13,951 nt of DNA from Thermoproteota archaeon (GCA_013154205.1 JAADCY010000045.1:1-13951); one strand, 5' to 3'. Positions 8,089-13,951 are shown, counted from the first letter of the stretch. The notes: generated by a model from the sequence alone, not told the origin. Numbers and translations are program-made.

Positions 8089-8763
8089 TCAGATAGATGC
8101 GTGGTGCTCTGGCTTATTGTTTATGTTCCACATAGTCTTATGTATGACTAATAGCTTGATACCTGCCTTGGCCAGGAGTTGTGGAAGACTAGACGGGTAC
8201 CCGAAACTATCGGGTAGCCAGCCTATAAGCGAGGGCCTCCTCATCCTCTCAATGAAGAGTTTCCCACTCAGAACCAGTTGTCTCGCTAGAGATTCTCCGC
8301 TAAGCATCCAGAGGTCCGGCTCGATAAGTATGCCACCGACAGGTATCCATTTACCATCATGTACGAACTCGATGATCCTCTTGTAGAGCTGTGGAGATTC
8401 TTCTTCCAGCCATTCAAAATAAAGACTACTCGACTGTACGAATTTCATCCCTTTTTCCCCGGCAATGCGTGCAGCCGTAGCGAATGTTCTCCTGATCTTC
8501 CTCCTTGTTTCAATATAATCCCAAAGCCATGCAGCGTCTAGATGGCTGTGTCCGGCTACATGGATCTGGTGCTTGATCTTATTGTCGAGTATACCTGCTA
8601 GGAGATCATCAAGTTCTTTATTGATCTGCTTGATCGTGACCTGTAGAACTGGTTCAGGCTCGAAGACCACGTGTTCTCCCAGTAGTATATCTGAGCCGTA
8701 TAGACCCGCTGCTAGGAGGTGATCGAATACTGGGTCGGGTATATCGATCCTCTTGTTTATCAT
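8089..8763 (-). pseudogene. Alpha-mannosidase fragment: GH38 catalytic domain, N-terminal half
   Basis: This 224-codon open segment carries the zinc-site motif HSHLDAAWLW (residues 72-81, H74 and D76), ETRRKIRRTF just after it, the EPDLWMLSGESLARQ block (149-162) and GWLPDSFGYPSSLPQLL (181-197) with the GH38 nucleophile Asp185. It ends at TGA 8091-8089 within a conserved aromatic stretch; the same frame continues without a break as RGVDGSEIPVF into the next segment, so a TGG-to-TGA change explains the stop. The ATG at 8763 is not the natural start: related N-terminal sequence lies upstream in other frames. Confidence 0.85.
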
Positions 8764-9361
8764 GTAAGGTGCTCCAAGCCATAATGTGATGAGGCTGCGG
8801 CCATCAGAGAGTGGGTTGGAGTATGTCCTGTCTCTATTAGTTTGTAAAAATGTTGATCATGGCTTGTTTTTCCTGTTCTTCGGGTTTCTCGGCGAGCTCT
8901 ATTATTCCGAGGGCTTTTATGCCTGCTTCGAATACCTGGAGCTGTATTCTAACTAGATACGAGGTGTAAAGTATCAGGTATGCCTCGTGATCTCCGAAGA
9001 GCCTAATATTATTCATTAGTAATTCAATATCGTGTTTTTCTGGAGGGATTGGATTATAGGTGTGATAATCGTCGATCTAGGCATAGTCTTCATCGTCCAT
9101 TCCGAGCAGCGCATTTCTATTAATAATTGTTTGTCAACCATTCATAGCCATCGTTTTTGCCCGGAACTTCTAAAGTTGTATTCAACACAGCTGTTTTCTT
9201 TTCTTTGATTACTATGGGTGGTTCAAATGTTTCGCCGTCGTAATGCCATTTCCGAACTGGTATTATCTCGAGGATACTTGATGCGATGAGGTTGTAGCTT
9301 CTCTCTTGGCTTTAAGAATGAGTATGTCTAGGGGGAGCTCCAATATCGGGGAAACCTGGGG

Positions 9362-9368
9362 TTATAAA
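9362..9368 (-). promoter_or_regulatory. TATA box of the alpha-mannosidase pseudogene
   Basis: TTTATAA on the minus strand lies about 22 bases before the inferred TTG start at 9343, in keeping with a leaderless mannosidase transcript. Its survival supports recent decay of the gene. Confidence 0.45.
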
Positions 9369-9501
9369 TAATGAGCTAATACCAAATCTTAGAATATTAT
9401 CTCCCTTGATTTAACATAGGAAGGGCTTTTCGTAAATAGTTTTATCCTTGTGGTTAGTGGATTTATAATAACTATTCAACGACGCGGAGATCATGCCTTG
9501 A

Positions 9502-9579
9502 GGCTCATATATTATATCGTCAGTGCTCCTCGTCGTAGCGGCACTGATACTTACAAGGTATAGAATTAAGAAGTACTAG
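9502..9579 (+). pseudogene. Remnant of a membrane-anchored protein, C-terminal end only
   Basis: In the plus-strand frame ending at TAG 9577-9579 the last 25 codons read GSYIISSVLLVVAALILTR and then YRIKKY. This is a typical C-terminal anchor: one hydrophobic helix followed by positive residues. The frame is closed just upstream by TGA at 9499-9501, and I see no readable remainder before it, so this appears to be the tail of a decayed gene. Archaeal sugar-binding lipoproteins and surface proteins often end like this, which would fit the neighbouring mannosidase, but that link is inference. The rest of 9344-9575 shows only the mannosidase promoter and AT-rich sequence. Confidence 0.35.
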
Positions 9580-10493
9580 ATCCTTATAATGGAGCCCGTG
9601 TGCGCGTAAAGGTAGTGCTCGGGGTACGCCTTCTCAAGAATATGCTTGATTGTATCACCGCTGCAGTGAATGGGCGCTATGAGGCCGACGCCGAGACCTA
9701 CAAGTCTATCTGCTATCCTCTTACACTCTGAGAAGTTGTATCCGATCAGATGGAAGCCCCCGATCACGAGAATAGGTGGTTTGCCAGTTAAATTTATTTC
9801 TTCCTCAACGAATCCGACAATCCCTGGATGACTACAGCCTACGAGTAGCACTGGTCCTTTATCACTTATGACCACGAGGGCTTCCTCCCATGGCGGGCCG
9901 TAGAGTGGTTTTAATACATAGATTCCTCTCGCTACTTCTACTGTGGAGTTTACGGGAATATATCTTCCACCATAGCTCTTGATCTCGGGCATAATATATC
10001 TCGCATCTGGGCCGGGCAGATAAACAGGTATTCCAGGATTGTTATCCAGAATGTATGAGAGACCGCCGGTATGGTCTCCGTGAAGATGACTTATCACTAC
10101 AGCATCGATGTCTCCTGGGCTAATGCCTATTGTGTGTAGATTGTGTCGTAGAATGTTTGGGCTGGGTCCTGTGTCGAATAATATCTTTTCCGAATTTGTC
10201 TCGATGAGTATTGATAATCCCCATGCTGATTCGAGCCTGCCGCTAGGATCGGGATCATTATCAACAACGACAATAATTGTCACATTACCACTCCCGATTA
10301 TACTAGTTGTTTTCTCAGTTGGTGATATATGGGTCTGAGTGTTTTGGTTTTTCGATATATGAGTTGATGATGTTGTAAAGGATGGTTGGACTGCCCGTTC
10401 GGTGGGTGTTGTTAGGAAATAGGTATATGTGCTTATTATTAATAATATAATGATTACCACAGCTATGAGAGCGATTATTGATCTGTATTTCAT
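9576..10493 (-). CDS. Membrane-anchored metallo-beta-lactamase-fold hydrolase (COG1237-like)
   Basis: The 305-residue protein starts with Lys/Arg followed by a hydrophobic helix (residues 5-27), then a Ser/Thr-rich linker (28-66) and a complete metallo-beta-lactamase domain. Metal-site motifs are HLHGDHTGG (136-144; H136, H138, D140, H141), GCSHPGI with H222, GGFHL with H248, and PIHCSGD with H276. The GCSHPGI and GGFHL elements are typical of the COG1237 group related to the dihydropterin-ribofuranosylaminobenzene-phosphate synthase-like proteins; I do not infer that reaction here. The anchor and Ser/Thr linker indicate that the enzyme domain lies outside the cell, probably glycosylated in the linker. 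The ATG is preceded by AGAAGGAGA (site GGAG, six bases away); a TATA box at 10541-10548 gives a short leader. Its TAG stop overlaps the stop of the plus-strand remnant. Confidence 0.87.
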   Translation of the reverse strand: MKYRSIIALIAVVIIILLIISTYTYFLTTPTERAVQPSFTTSSTHISKNQNTQTHISPTEKTTSIIGSGNVTIIVVVDNDPDPSGRLESAWGLSILIETNSEKILFDTGPSPNILRHNLHTIGISPGDIDAVVISHLHGDHTGGLSYILDNNPGIPVYLPGPDARYIMPEIKSYGGRYIPVNSTVEVARGIYVLKPLYGPPWEEALVVISDKGPVLLVGCSHPGIVGFVEEEINLTGKPPILVIGGFHLIGYNFSECKRIADRLVGLGVGLIAPIHCSGDTIKHILEKAYPEHYLYAHTGSIIRI

Positions 10494-10526
10494 ACTGGTC
10501 TCCTTCTCTAAGACTTAGTTTTCCAT

Positions 10527-10550
10527 CATATCTAGATATGTTTTTATACC
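10527..10550 (-). promoter_or_regulatory. TATA box plus perfect 14-bp palindrome before the MBL gene
   Basis: On the minus strand GGTATAAAAA (10550-10541) is a good TATA box, about 50 bases before the ATG at 10493. It is followed directly by CATATCTAGATATG (10540-10527), a perfect palindrome placed between TATA box and expected transcription start (about 10518). A dimeric regulator bound there would block initiation, so this is a strong operator candidate. Confidence 0.5.
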
Positions 10551-10570
10551 AGAGATTAGGCTATACATTA

Positions 10571-10593
10571 ATTTAAAACCTAAGTTAGGTGGA
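10571..10593 (+). promoter_or_regulatory. Promoter region of the Yip1-repeat protein-regulator operon
   Basis: ATTTAAAA (10571-10578) is a TATA candidate about 25 bases before TTG 10601, which would make the transcript leaderless. TATACATT (10562-10569) would instead start transcription about ten bases earlier and include the GGTGG site at 10589-10593. I cannot decide between them. Confidence 0.4.
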
Positions 10594-10600
10594 CTAAGAC

Positions 10601-11188
10601 TTGTTGGACTACCTAGGTATAATGTATACTTCGCCTAAAAAGAGTATACAGATACTCCTTGCTGAAAGAAGATCAGTCATTATGGGATTAGCAATAGTGC
10701 TAGTATCATCATTGATTAATGGCTTAAACCTTGCCTACCTAGTTATGGTTAAGGGTCTTTCAGTAATTGGTCTGAGAATACCATTCGTAATAGGCGCGTC
10801 AGTGATCGGAATAGTGATGAGCAATATCCTAATCGGCGTAGCTGCCTGGCTACTAATAGGAGGCATGATATACTTATTCGATAAAATCTTACAGGGCAGA
10901 GGAAGCTTCGAGGCAGTGCTAATAGCCTATAGTTATCAATGGCTACCACTACTTATAACAGGACTCATTGCTCCAGCCTATTATTTCCTAGATGCGATTA
11001 CTGGTATAGTGCTCTACTTCTTTGTAAATCTGATAGCATTCGTATGGGGTTTCATCTATGTATTAATAACCAATGCCGAGGCAAACAAGTTCTCATTAGG
11101 AAAATCATTTGCGGCAACGATCATAGCATTCATAATAGTTCTTGTAGTAATAGGCTCAGCCTCAATATTTCTAGGAGGTGTTATGTAA
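10601..11188 (+). CDS. Yip1-domain family integral membrane protein
   Basis: The 195-residue protein has about five membrane helices (roughly 26-48, 57-87, 107-130, 133-157, 166-190). It begins with the short cytoplasmic YTSPKKSIQILLAERR segment, which matches the P-x-K/R-x-F/I start of Yip1 (PF04893) proteins, and has the charged loop FDKILQGRGSFE before the third helix, also usual for that family. Prokaryotic Yip1 proteins are uncharacterised membrane proteins, possibly transport- or envelope-related. The TTG at 10601 is chosen because of GGTGG eight bases upstream and the TATA position; the ATG at 10622 would shorten it by seven residues. Its TAA overlaps the next start (TAATG), and its last codons contain the AGGAGGTG ribosome-binding site for that gene. 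Confidence 0.75.
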   Translation: MLDYLGIMYTSPKKSIQILLAERRSVIMGLAIVLVSSLINGLNLAYLVMVKGLSVIGLRIPFVIGASVIGIVMSNILIGVAAWLLIGGMIYLFDKILQGRGSFEAVLIAYSYQWLPLLITGLIAPAYYFLDAITGIVLYFFVNLIAFVWGFIYVLITNAEANKFSLGKSFAATIIAFIIVLVVIGSASIFLGGVM

Positions 11189-12078
11189 TGGAAGAACTAT
11201 ATCATAGCATTATAGGCGGAATAGCTATTATAGGTATTATAATCGGGATCCTTACACCATTAGCATTAATAGTACTGGGAATGCCCGGTAATAACGCGTC
11301 ATTGATACCTTTAAAAGACTTGGATAACTTATTCCCCGGTCTCGACATATCGATAAACGGGATTAGCATAGGATCCTTATCCGAAAACAGTACACACTAC
11401 AAATTACTAAGTACTAAAAACATAAGCATACCCAATACAGGGACCATAAATATCGGAGTACATATCGATAACGGATACGTCGTACTAGAGAAAAACCCGG
11501 TCAATAATATAGTCGTCAAGATATATGTGAAAAAATATGTCAACGGCGGTTATAATGTAGACTATGATGTAAGCAGTAATACAGTGAACATCGATCTAAA
11601 CAATCGTTACGTCAAACTAGCAGTCGGCATCCCTGAAAACCTTGCGATAAACAATTTTAGCTTAGACATGTTAAATGGTGTTATAACAATACATGTCAGC
11701 AACGTACGCAAGTTTCTCAGCATGAAGGTAGATAACGGCGTAGTCAACGCTGACATACAAGACCTGACAGCAATTACCACATCACTAAGAATGAATAATG
11801 GCGTCGTTAATCTAAAACTAGGCTACGAAGCCCTGCCCGGAAGCTCGAGATTGAACATAGTCTTAAATAATGGGGTGCTGAAATCGACGATCAAAGTACC
11901 GGGCACGACAAAGCTAGAAATAATCCCTAGCATAACGAACTCTGTCTCATCGATCACATTGAACGGCAAAATAATAAGACAATTCTACCAAGACCCGGGA
12001 TTCTCCAATAGTACGTCAAAACTCTACTGCAAGATAACGATCATGAATGGGTACGCAAATGTGGAGTTCACGAGATGA
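11188..12078 (+). CDS. Membrane-anchored DUF4097-like beta-solenoid repeat protein
   Basis: The 296-residue protein has one N-terminal membrane helix (8-32) and an outside domain with many Asn and Ser. The domain repeats a short beta-rung with a central N-G: DNGYVV at 94-99, MLNGVI at 161-166, VDNGVV at 181-186, MNNGVV at 202-207, LNNGVL at 226-231 and IMNGYANV at 285-292, mostly 20-24 residues apart. This is the architecture of DUF4097/putative-adhesin right-handed solenoids known from bacterial envelope-stress cassettes. The ATG at 11188 is favoured by AGGAGGTG seven bases upstream and overlap with the Yip1 stop; the frame is open further upstream to 10939, but that part lies wholly inside the Yip1 gene and is not convincing protein. 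Eight bases separate its TGA from the next gene's start. The repeat reading is direct; the DUF4097 link is by resemblance. Confidence 0.7.
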   Translation: MEELYHSIIGGIAIIGIIIGILTPLALIVLGMPGNNASLIPLKDLDNLFPGLDISINGISIGSLSENSTHYKLLSTKNISIPNTGTINIGVHIDNGYVVLEKNPVNNIVVKIYVKKYVNGGYNVDYDVSSNTVNIDLNNRYVKLAVGIPENLAINNFSLDMLNGVITIHVSNVRKFLSMKVDNGVVNADIQDLTAITTSLRMNNGVVNLKLGYEALPGSSRLNIVLNNGVLKSTIKVPGTTKLEIIPSITNSVSSITLNGKIIRQFYQDPGFSNSTSKLYCKITIMNGYANVEFTR

Positions 12079-12085
12079 AGAAGCT

Positions 12086-12751
12086 ATGGAGATGCTCAGA
12101 ATAACGAGTGATAGACCACTAGCAGGGTATAGGATTATACAAGCACTTAACAGCGGGCCAAAACTCACCATAATACGGGCACTTATAAACAATCCTGAAG
12201 GGCTGACGGCAAAAGAAATAGCGAAGCTACTAGGAGTTAAGCTACCGACAGTAATGGAGCACCTCTCAGACTTGATCAAGACCGGATTGGTGAGAATAAA
12301 CTACGAGGGGAGACATAAGAAATATGTCCTACAAGCAAAGAAGATATTGTTCGAGATCGATCTACCATTTTATGTCTCCTTAATGGAGAGAAAAGACGAG
12401 GCTGAACTACGTGAGCTAGAATTCATGGCAGTCGAGTATTTGAAGAAAAAGATAGTTGGCGAAGGATTACCGATGAACATAACAGTAAAGGACGTGGCAA
12501 GAACACTTGGAGTTGACACATCGACAGCTGTTAGCATTGTTGATTTTATCAATACTTATCCAGAGAAAATTATACATTTCATCGAACAAATGATCATTCA
12601 GGAATTACTCAATAATCAATCATCCCTAACACTAGGTGAACTGTCGAAGAAAATCAATATACATAAATACTGGCTGATATTAGCAGTTCAGAGCCTGGTT
12701 TCAAAAGCTATTGTAAAGCTTGAGGATGAGCTTGTAGAGCTTGTGAGCTAG
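12086..12751 (+). CDS. ArsR-type winged-helix transcriptional regulator
   Basis: The product (221 residues from ATG 12086) carries a winged helix at about 18-84: GPKLTIIRALINNPEGLTAK, then EIAKLLGVKLPTVMEHLSDL as the helix-turn-helix, KTGLVRINYEGRHKKYVLQ as the wing. This is the ArsR/HTH_20 pattern. The C-terminal half has two more helical units (about 133-165 with VKDVARTLGVDTSTAV, and 182-215 with LGELSKKINIHKYWL) that look like further HTH-type folds or a ligand/dimer domain. The start at 12086 is favoured by GAGATGA overlapping the upstream stop; ATG 12047 is in frame but lies within the previous gene, and ATG 12092 is also possible. As last gene of the Yip1 operon it probably controls that operon, and perhaps the divergent MBL gene. 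No effector is evident. Confidence 0.83.
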   Translation: MEMLRITSDRPLAGYRIIQALNSGPKLTIIRALINNPEGLTAKEIAKLLGVKLPTVMEHLSDLIKTGLVRINYEGRHKKYVLQAKKILFEIDLPFYVSLMERKDEAELRELEFMAVEYLKKKIVGEGLPMNITVKDVARTLGVDTSTAVSIVDFINTYPEKIIHFIEQMIIQELLNNQSSLTLGELSKKINIHKYWLILAVQSLVSKAIVKLEDELVELVS

Positions 12752-12759
12752 AAATAAGC

Positions 12760-12767
12760 TTTCTTTT
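12760..12767 (+). terminator. T-rich terminator after the regulator gene
   Basis: TTTCTTTT follows the TAG at 12749-12751 by eight bases; T-tracts of this kind end transcription in archaea without a hairpin. Confidence 0.45.
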
Positions 12768-12777
12768 AACCTATCAT

Positions 12778-12797
12778 AGAGCTATGGAGAGCTCTCC
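12778..12797. repeat. Overlapping inverted repeats between convergent genes
   Basis: GGAGAGCTCTCC (12786-12797) is a perfect 12-base palindrome just outside the stop of the gene ending at 12799. It overlaps a hairpin-forming repeat, AGAGCT (12778-12783) with AGCTCT (12790-12795). It could end or stabilise either convergent transcript; no T-tract follows it. Confidence 0.4.
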
Positions 12798-12798
12798 T

Positions 12799-13137
12799 CT
12801 AGGATAATGCAAAGTATAGGAACACAATACCTATTAGAACTAGTATGAAAGCCCCGATGTGCTGCCAGATTGTTCCTGGAATAGTAATTAACCCCAGATC
12901 CTCTAGTCCCCAGATAATGAAACCAGCGCCTACAACGCCCAGAAATAATCTGCCTATACCAGGAAACCTTCTAGATCCTATCCTAATATTCACCGTGCCA
13001 CGCCCACTCGGAGCAATAGCAATCGCCAGCAATCCTACACCCATACCTATAACGGTGCCTGGACCAGTGTGTCCGAAGAACATTCCTATGCCCATGCCTA
13101 GAAACAAGCATGCAAGGAACAATAATATTCTACTCAT
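12799..13137 (-). CDS. Small glycine-rich integral membrane protein
   Basis: This 112-residue protein consists of about four hydrophobic segments (3-20, 26-44, 63-80, 89-111) with short loops; the only charged part is GRGTVNIRIGSRR at about 45-57. I recognise no family. Glycine is frequent in the helices (GMGIGMFFG, GMGVGLL), which favours close helix packing. The start is well fixed: GGAGGAGGT lies about nine bases upstream of the ATG. Upstream there is a TATA-like TTATTAAT (13173-13180) and, between it and the ribosome-binding site, an inverted repeat. It converges with the regulator gene and lies 61 bases after the START-like gene, apparently with its own promoter. It is probably a real gene; function unknown. 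Confidence 0.72.
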   Translation of the reverse strand: MSRILLFLACLFLGMGIGMFFGHTGPGTVIGMGVGLLAIAIAPSGRGTVNIRIGSRRFPGIGRLFLGVVGAGFIIWGLEDLGLITIPGTIWQHIGAFILVLIGIVFLYFALS

Positions 13138-13158
13138 AATCTTTAACCTCCTCCATAG

Positions 13159-13180
13159 ATGACGCTATCGTCATTAATAA
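13159..13180 (-). promoter_or_regulatory. TATA-like element with ATGACG-N4-CGTCAT inverted repeat
   Basis: The inverted repeat (13159-13174, six-base arms, four-base spacer) lies right after an AT-rich TATTAAT-type element and before the expected transcription start and GGAGGAGGT site of the small membrane protein gene. The position fits an operator; the binding protein is unknown. Confidence 0.4.
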
Positions 13181-13198
13181 TGGATTACATTCCTATTT

Positions 13199-13765
13199 TT
13201 AACGATTCTTTAACAATTCATCAATATTTCCATTACACTCCGGCACCTGGCTTGGCGCCACGTTTCTGCCGAGCAAATAACATCTCCGTGTGATCCTTTC
13301 ATAGAATAAGCACTTATCACAGTTAATCCAAATACTCTTCTCACCGGGATTTACAAGATATATTCGCTTCAAACAGTTCAGCAACACATTATCGATGAGC
13401 GACTCGATGAAGGATATGAATTTCCTCTTACCAGTCAATCTGGACAAGAACCCGGTCTCAGCCTCAGTCGTCACATGGATCTCCGTTACACCGTCCTCTT
13501 TCTCACGGAACCAGAGAACCATATGGAAATAATCACCATCATAAGGCTCTATAGTAAATGATGTCTCGGTAGTCTTAACACGTATTTTCGAAGAGAGCCT
13601 GTTCCAGTTAAGCCTTAGAGAGTATTTGTCCTCCTCGATAAACGATAGGCTTTCGATATATTTGTCGGATGCAACCCAGTTATTCATATCGCTCATACAT
13701 TTAAGCAGTAAATGCTTGTCAACCAGTAGCTCCCTGTAAAATGTATGCGATATCCTCAAATTCAT
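13199..13765 (-). CDS. START/SRPBCC-like protein with C-terminal four-cysteine motif
   Basis: The 188-residue protein has two parts. Residues 1-140 look like a helix-grip (START/SRPBCC) domain: an opening strand LRISHTFYR, a helix-rich segment with MNNWVASDKYIESLSF, alternating strands at 40-100 and a long closing helix at about 112-135. Such domains bind hydrophobic ligands or act as cyclases or lipid carriers. Residues 145-188 hold four cysteines, C149-x2-C152-x9-C162-x14-C177, in a setting (INCDKCLFYERITRRCYLL then VPEC) that suggests a zinc or iron-sulfur site. The fusion is unusual to me. The start is uncertain: ATG 13765 has GGAG directly in front, too close, so it may be leaderless or begin at TTG 13759, for which GGAGATGA is well placed. 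The domain call rests on pattern only. Confidence 0.62.
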   Translation of the reverse strand: MNLRISHTFYRELLVDKHLLLKCMSDMNNWVASDKYIESLSFIEEDKYSLRLNWNRLSSKIRVKTTETSFTIEPYDGDYFHMVLWFREKEDGVTEIHVTTEAETGFLSRLTGKRKFISFIESLIDNVLLNCLKRIYLVNPGEKSIWINCDKCLFYERITRRCYLLGRNVAPSQVPECNGNIDELLKNR

Positions 13766-13864
13766 CTCCAGATACCCATATAGTATTCATGACTTGATAT
13801 AGATTACACTGGTCTGAATCATGAAAGCCCCTTATTATTTAATACCCTAGCCATTACCTCGGTG

Positions 13865-13888
13865 ATACCTCGATAGGTATGTTTAAAT
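13865..13888 (+). promoter_or_regulatory. Promoter of the right-edge gene with inverted repeat
   Basis: TTTAAAT (13882-13888) is a TATA candidate about 36-42 bases before ATG 13924, giving a leader of about 14 bases with a GTGAT site. Directly upstream, over the BRE position, is ATACCT-CGAT-AGGTAT (13865-13880), an inverted repeat with six-base arms. The rest of 13766-13864 shows nothing I can name. Confidence 0.4.
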
Positions 13889-13923
13889 CTTTCTTCGGAT
13901 CAAGATTATAGATAGTGATAGCC

Positions 13924-13951
13924 ATGCCCGAGAAGCTGAAATTCTTCGACA
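13924..13951 (+). CDS. Start of a gene cut by the right edge
   Basis: ATG at 13924 opens a frame reading MPEKLKFFD to the window end. A TATA box and a GTGAT site upstream support a real start. Nine codons are too few to assign a family. Confidence 0.5.

Larger units (their letters stand above)
6305..9343 (-). pseudogene. GH38 alpha-mannosidase pseudogene, full length but disrupted
   Basis: Piecing three reading frames together gives a complete GH38 alpha-mannosidase of about 1,010 codons, near the length of the Sulfolobus enzymes. GH38 enzymes hydrolyse alpha-mannosides, here probably in the cytoplasm (no signal peptide). Segments in order: an N-terminal piece from TTG 9343; IASSILEIIPVRKWHYDGET in the 9299-9120 frame; IDDYHTYNPIPP and LFGDHEAYL in the 9118-8840 frame; the catalytic domain at 8763-8089; and the C-terminal domains at 8088-6305. 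Lesions seen: frameshift near 9300; stop 9122-9120 with frameshift; TAG 9079-9077; frameshift near 8839; frameshift near 8762; TGA 8091-8089 where Trp is expected; and a one-base loss in a C run (6700-6702). Catalytic and zinc motifs are intact, so decay looks recent. At least seven lesions make sequencing error alone unlikely. Confidence 0.9.

Noticed and set aside
8089..8091. TGA as a selenocysteine or recoded codon
   Set aside because: The expected residue is Trp, no SECIS-like element was noticed, Sec is not known in Crenarchaeota, and several other lesions disable the gene.
8764..8840. Natural N-terminus of the mannosidase just upstream of ATG 8763 in the same frame
   Set aside because: The recognisable sequence (MAAASSHYGLEHLT) is in a different frame here; the in-frame translation is not mannosidase-like.
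10939..11187. Upstream extension of the anchored repeat protein to 10939
   Set aside because: This part lies inside the Yip1 gene in another frame, and the ATG at 11188 has an excellent ribosome-binding site and a membrane anchor at the right place.
13777..13850. C/D-box small RNA before the right-edge gene
   Set aside because: A CTGA and ATGA-like strings occur, but not with a full C box or correct order and spacing.
1..13951. CRISPR array, insertion sequence, phage genes or tRNA-linked integration site
   Set aside because: No regularly spaced repeats, transposase or integrase motifs, terminal repeats or tRNA sequences were found.

Overview
The window reads as chromosomal DNA of a hyperthermophilic crenarchaeon (Thermoproteota), most likely near Desulfurococcales. 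The grounds are arginine coded mainly by AGA/AGG and isoleucine often by ATA, frequent TTG and GTG starts, GGTG/GGAGGTG ribosome-binding sites, AT-rich TATA elements about 25 bases before several starts (leaderless genes), and the gene families: an archaeo-eukaryotic primase-like protein, GH38 alpha-mannosidase, UPF0210/DUF711, a YkgJ-type cysteine-cluster protein and archaeal membrane families. The taxonomic placement is inference; no rRNA or other marker gene is present.

Layout. (1) Positions 1-2831, minus strand: a three-gene run of an unrecognised protein, a DUF72 TIM-barrel protein and a primase-like (AEP) protein that leaves the window at its left edge. (2) 2832-2971: an intergenic stretch holding a GC-rich, foldable element that may be a non-coding RNA. 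(3) 2972-4606, minus strand: UPF0210/DUF711 and a cysteine-cluster protein, coupled by a ribosome-binding site inside the upstream stop. (4) 4657-6308, plus strand: two unrecognised proteins overlapping by ATGA, divergent from UPF0210 across a compact promoter. (5) 6305-9343, minus strand: a complete but decayed GH38 alpha-mannosidase gene with at least seven disabling lesions, catalytic motifs still readable and its TATA box still in place. (6) 9344-9575: that promoter plus the last ~25 codons of a membrane-anchored protein remnant on the plus strand. (7) 9576-10493, minus strand: a membrane-anchored, probably extracytoplasmic metallo-beta-lactamase-fold protein. (8) 10601-12751, plus strand: a tight operon of a Yip1-type membrane protein, an N-terminally anchored repeat protein resembling DUF4097 beta-solenoids, and a winged-helix regulator. 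(9) 12799-13765, minus strand: a small membrane protein and a START/SRPBCC-like protein with a four-cysteine tail. (10) 13924 to the right edge: the first nine codons of another gene.

How parts work together. The Yip1/repeat-protein/regulator operon looks like a self-regulated cell-envelope module, comparable in composition to the bacterial PadR-DUF1700-DUF4097 cassettes. Several promoters carry short inverted repeats next to the TATA box, the best being a perfect 14-base palindrome before the metallo-beta-lactamase gene. The mannosidase and the adjacent membrane-protein remnant suggest a sugar-use locus being lost. No CRISPR array, insertion sequence, tRNA or rRNA was found. All assignments come from reading the sequence; no database search was run.
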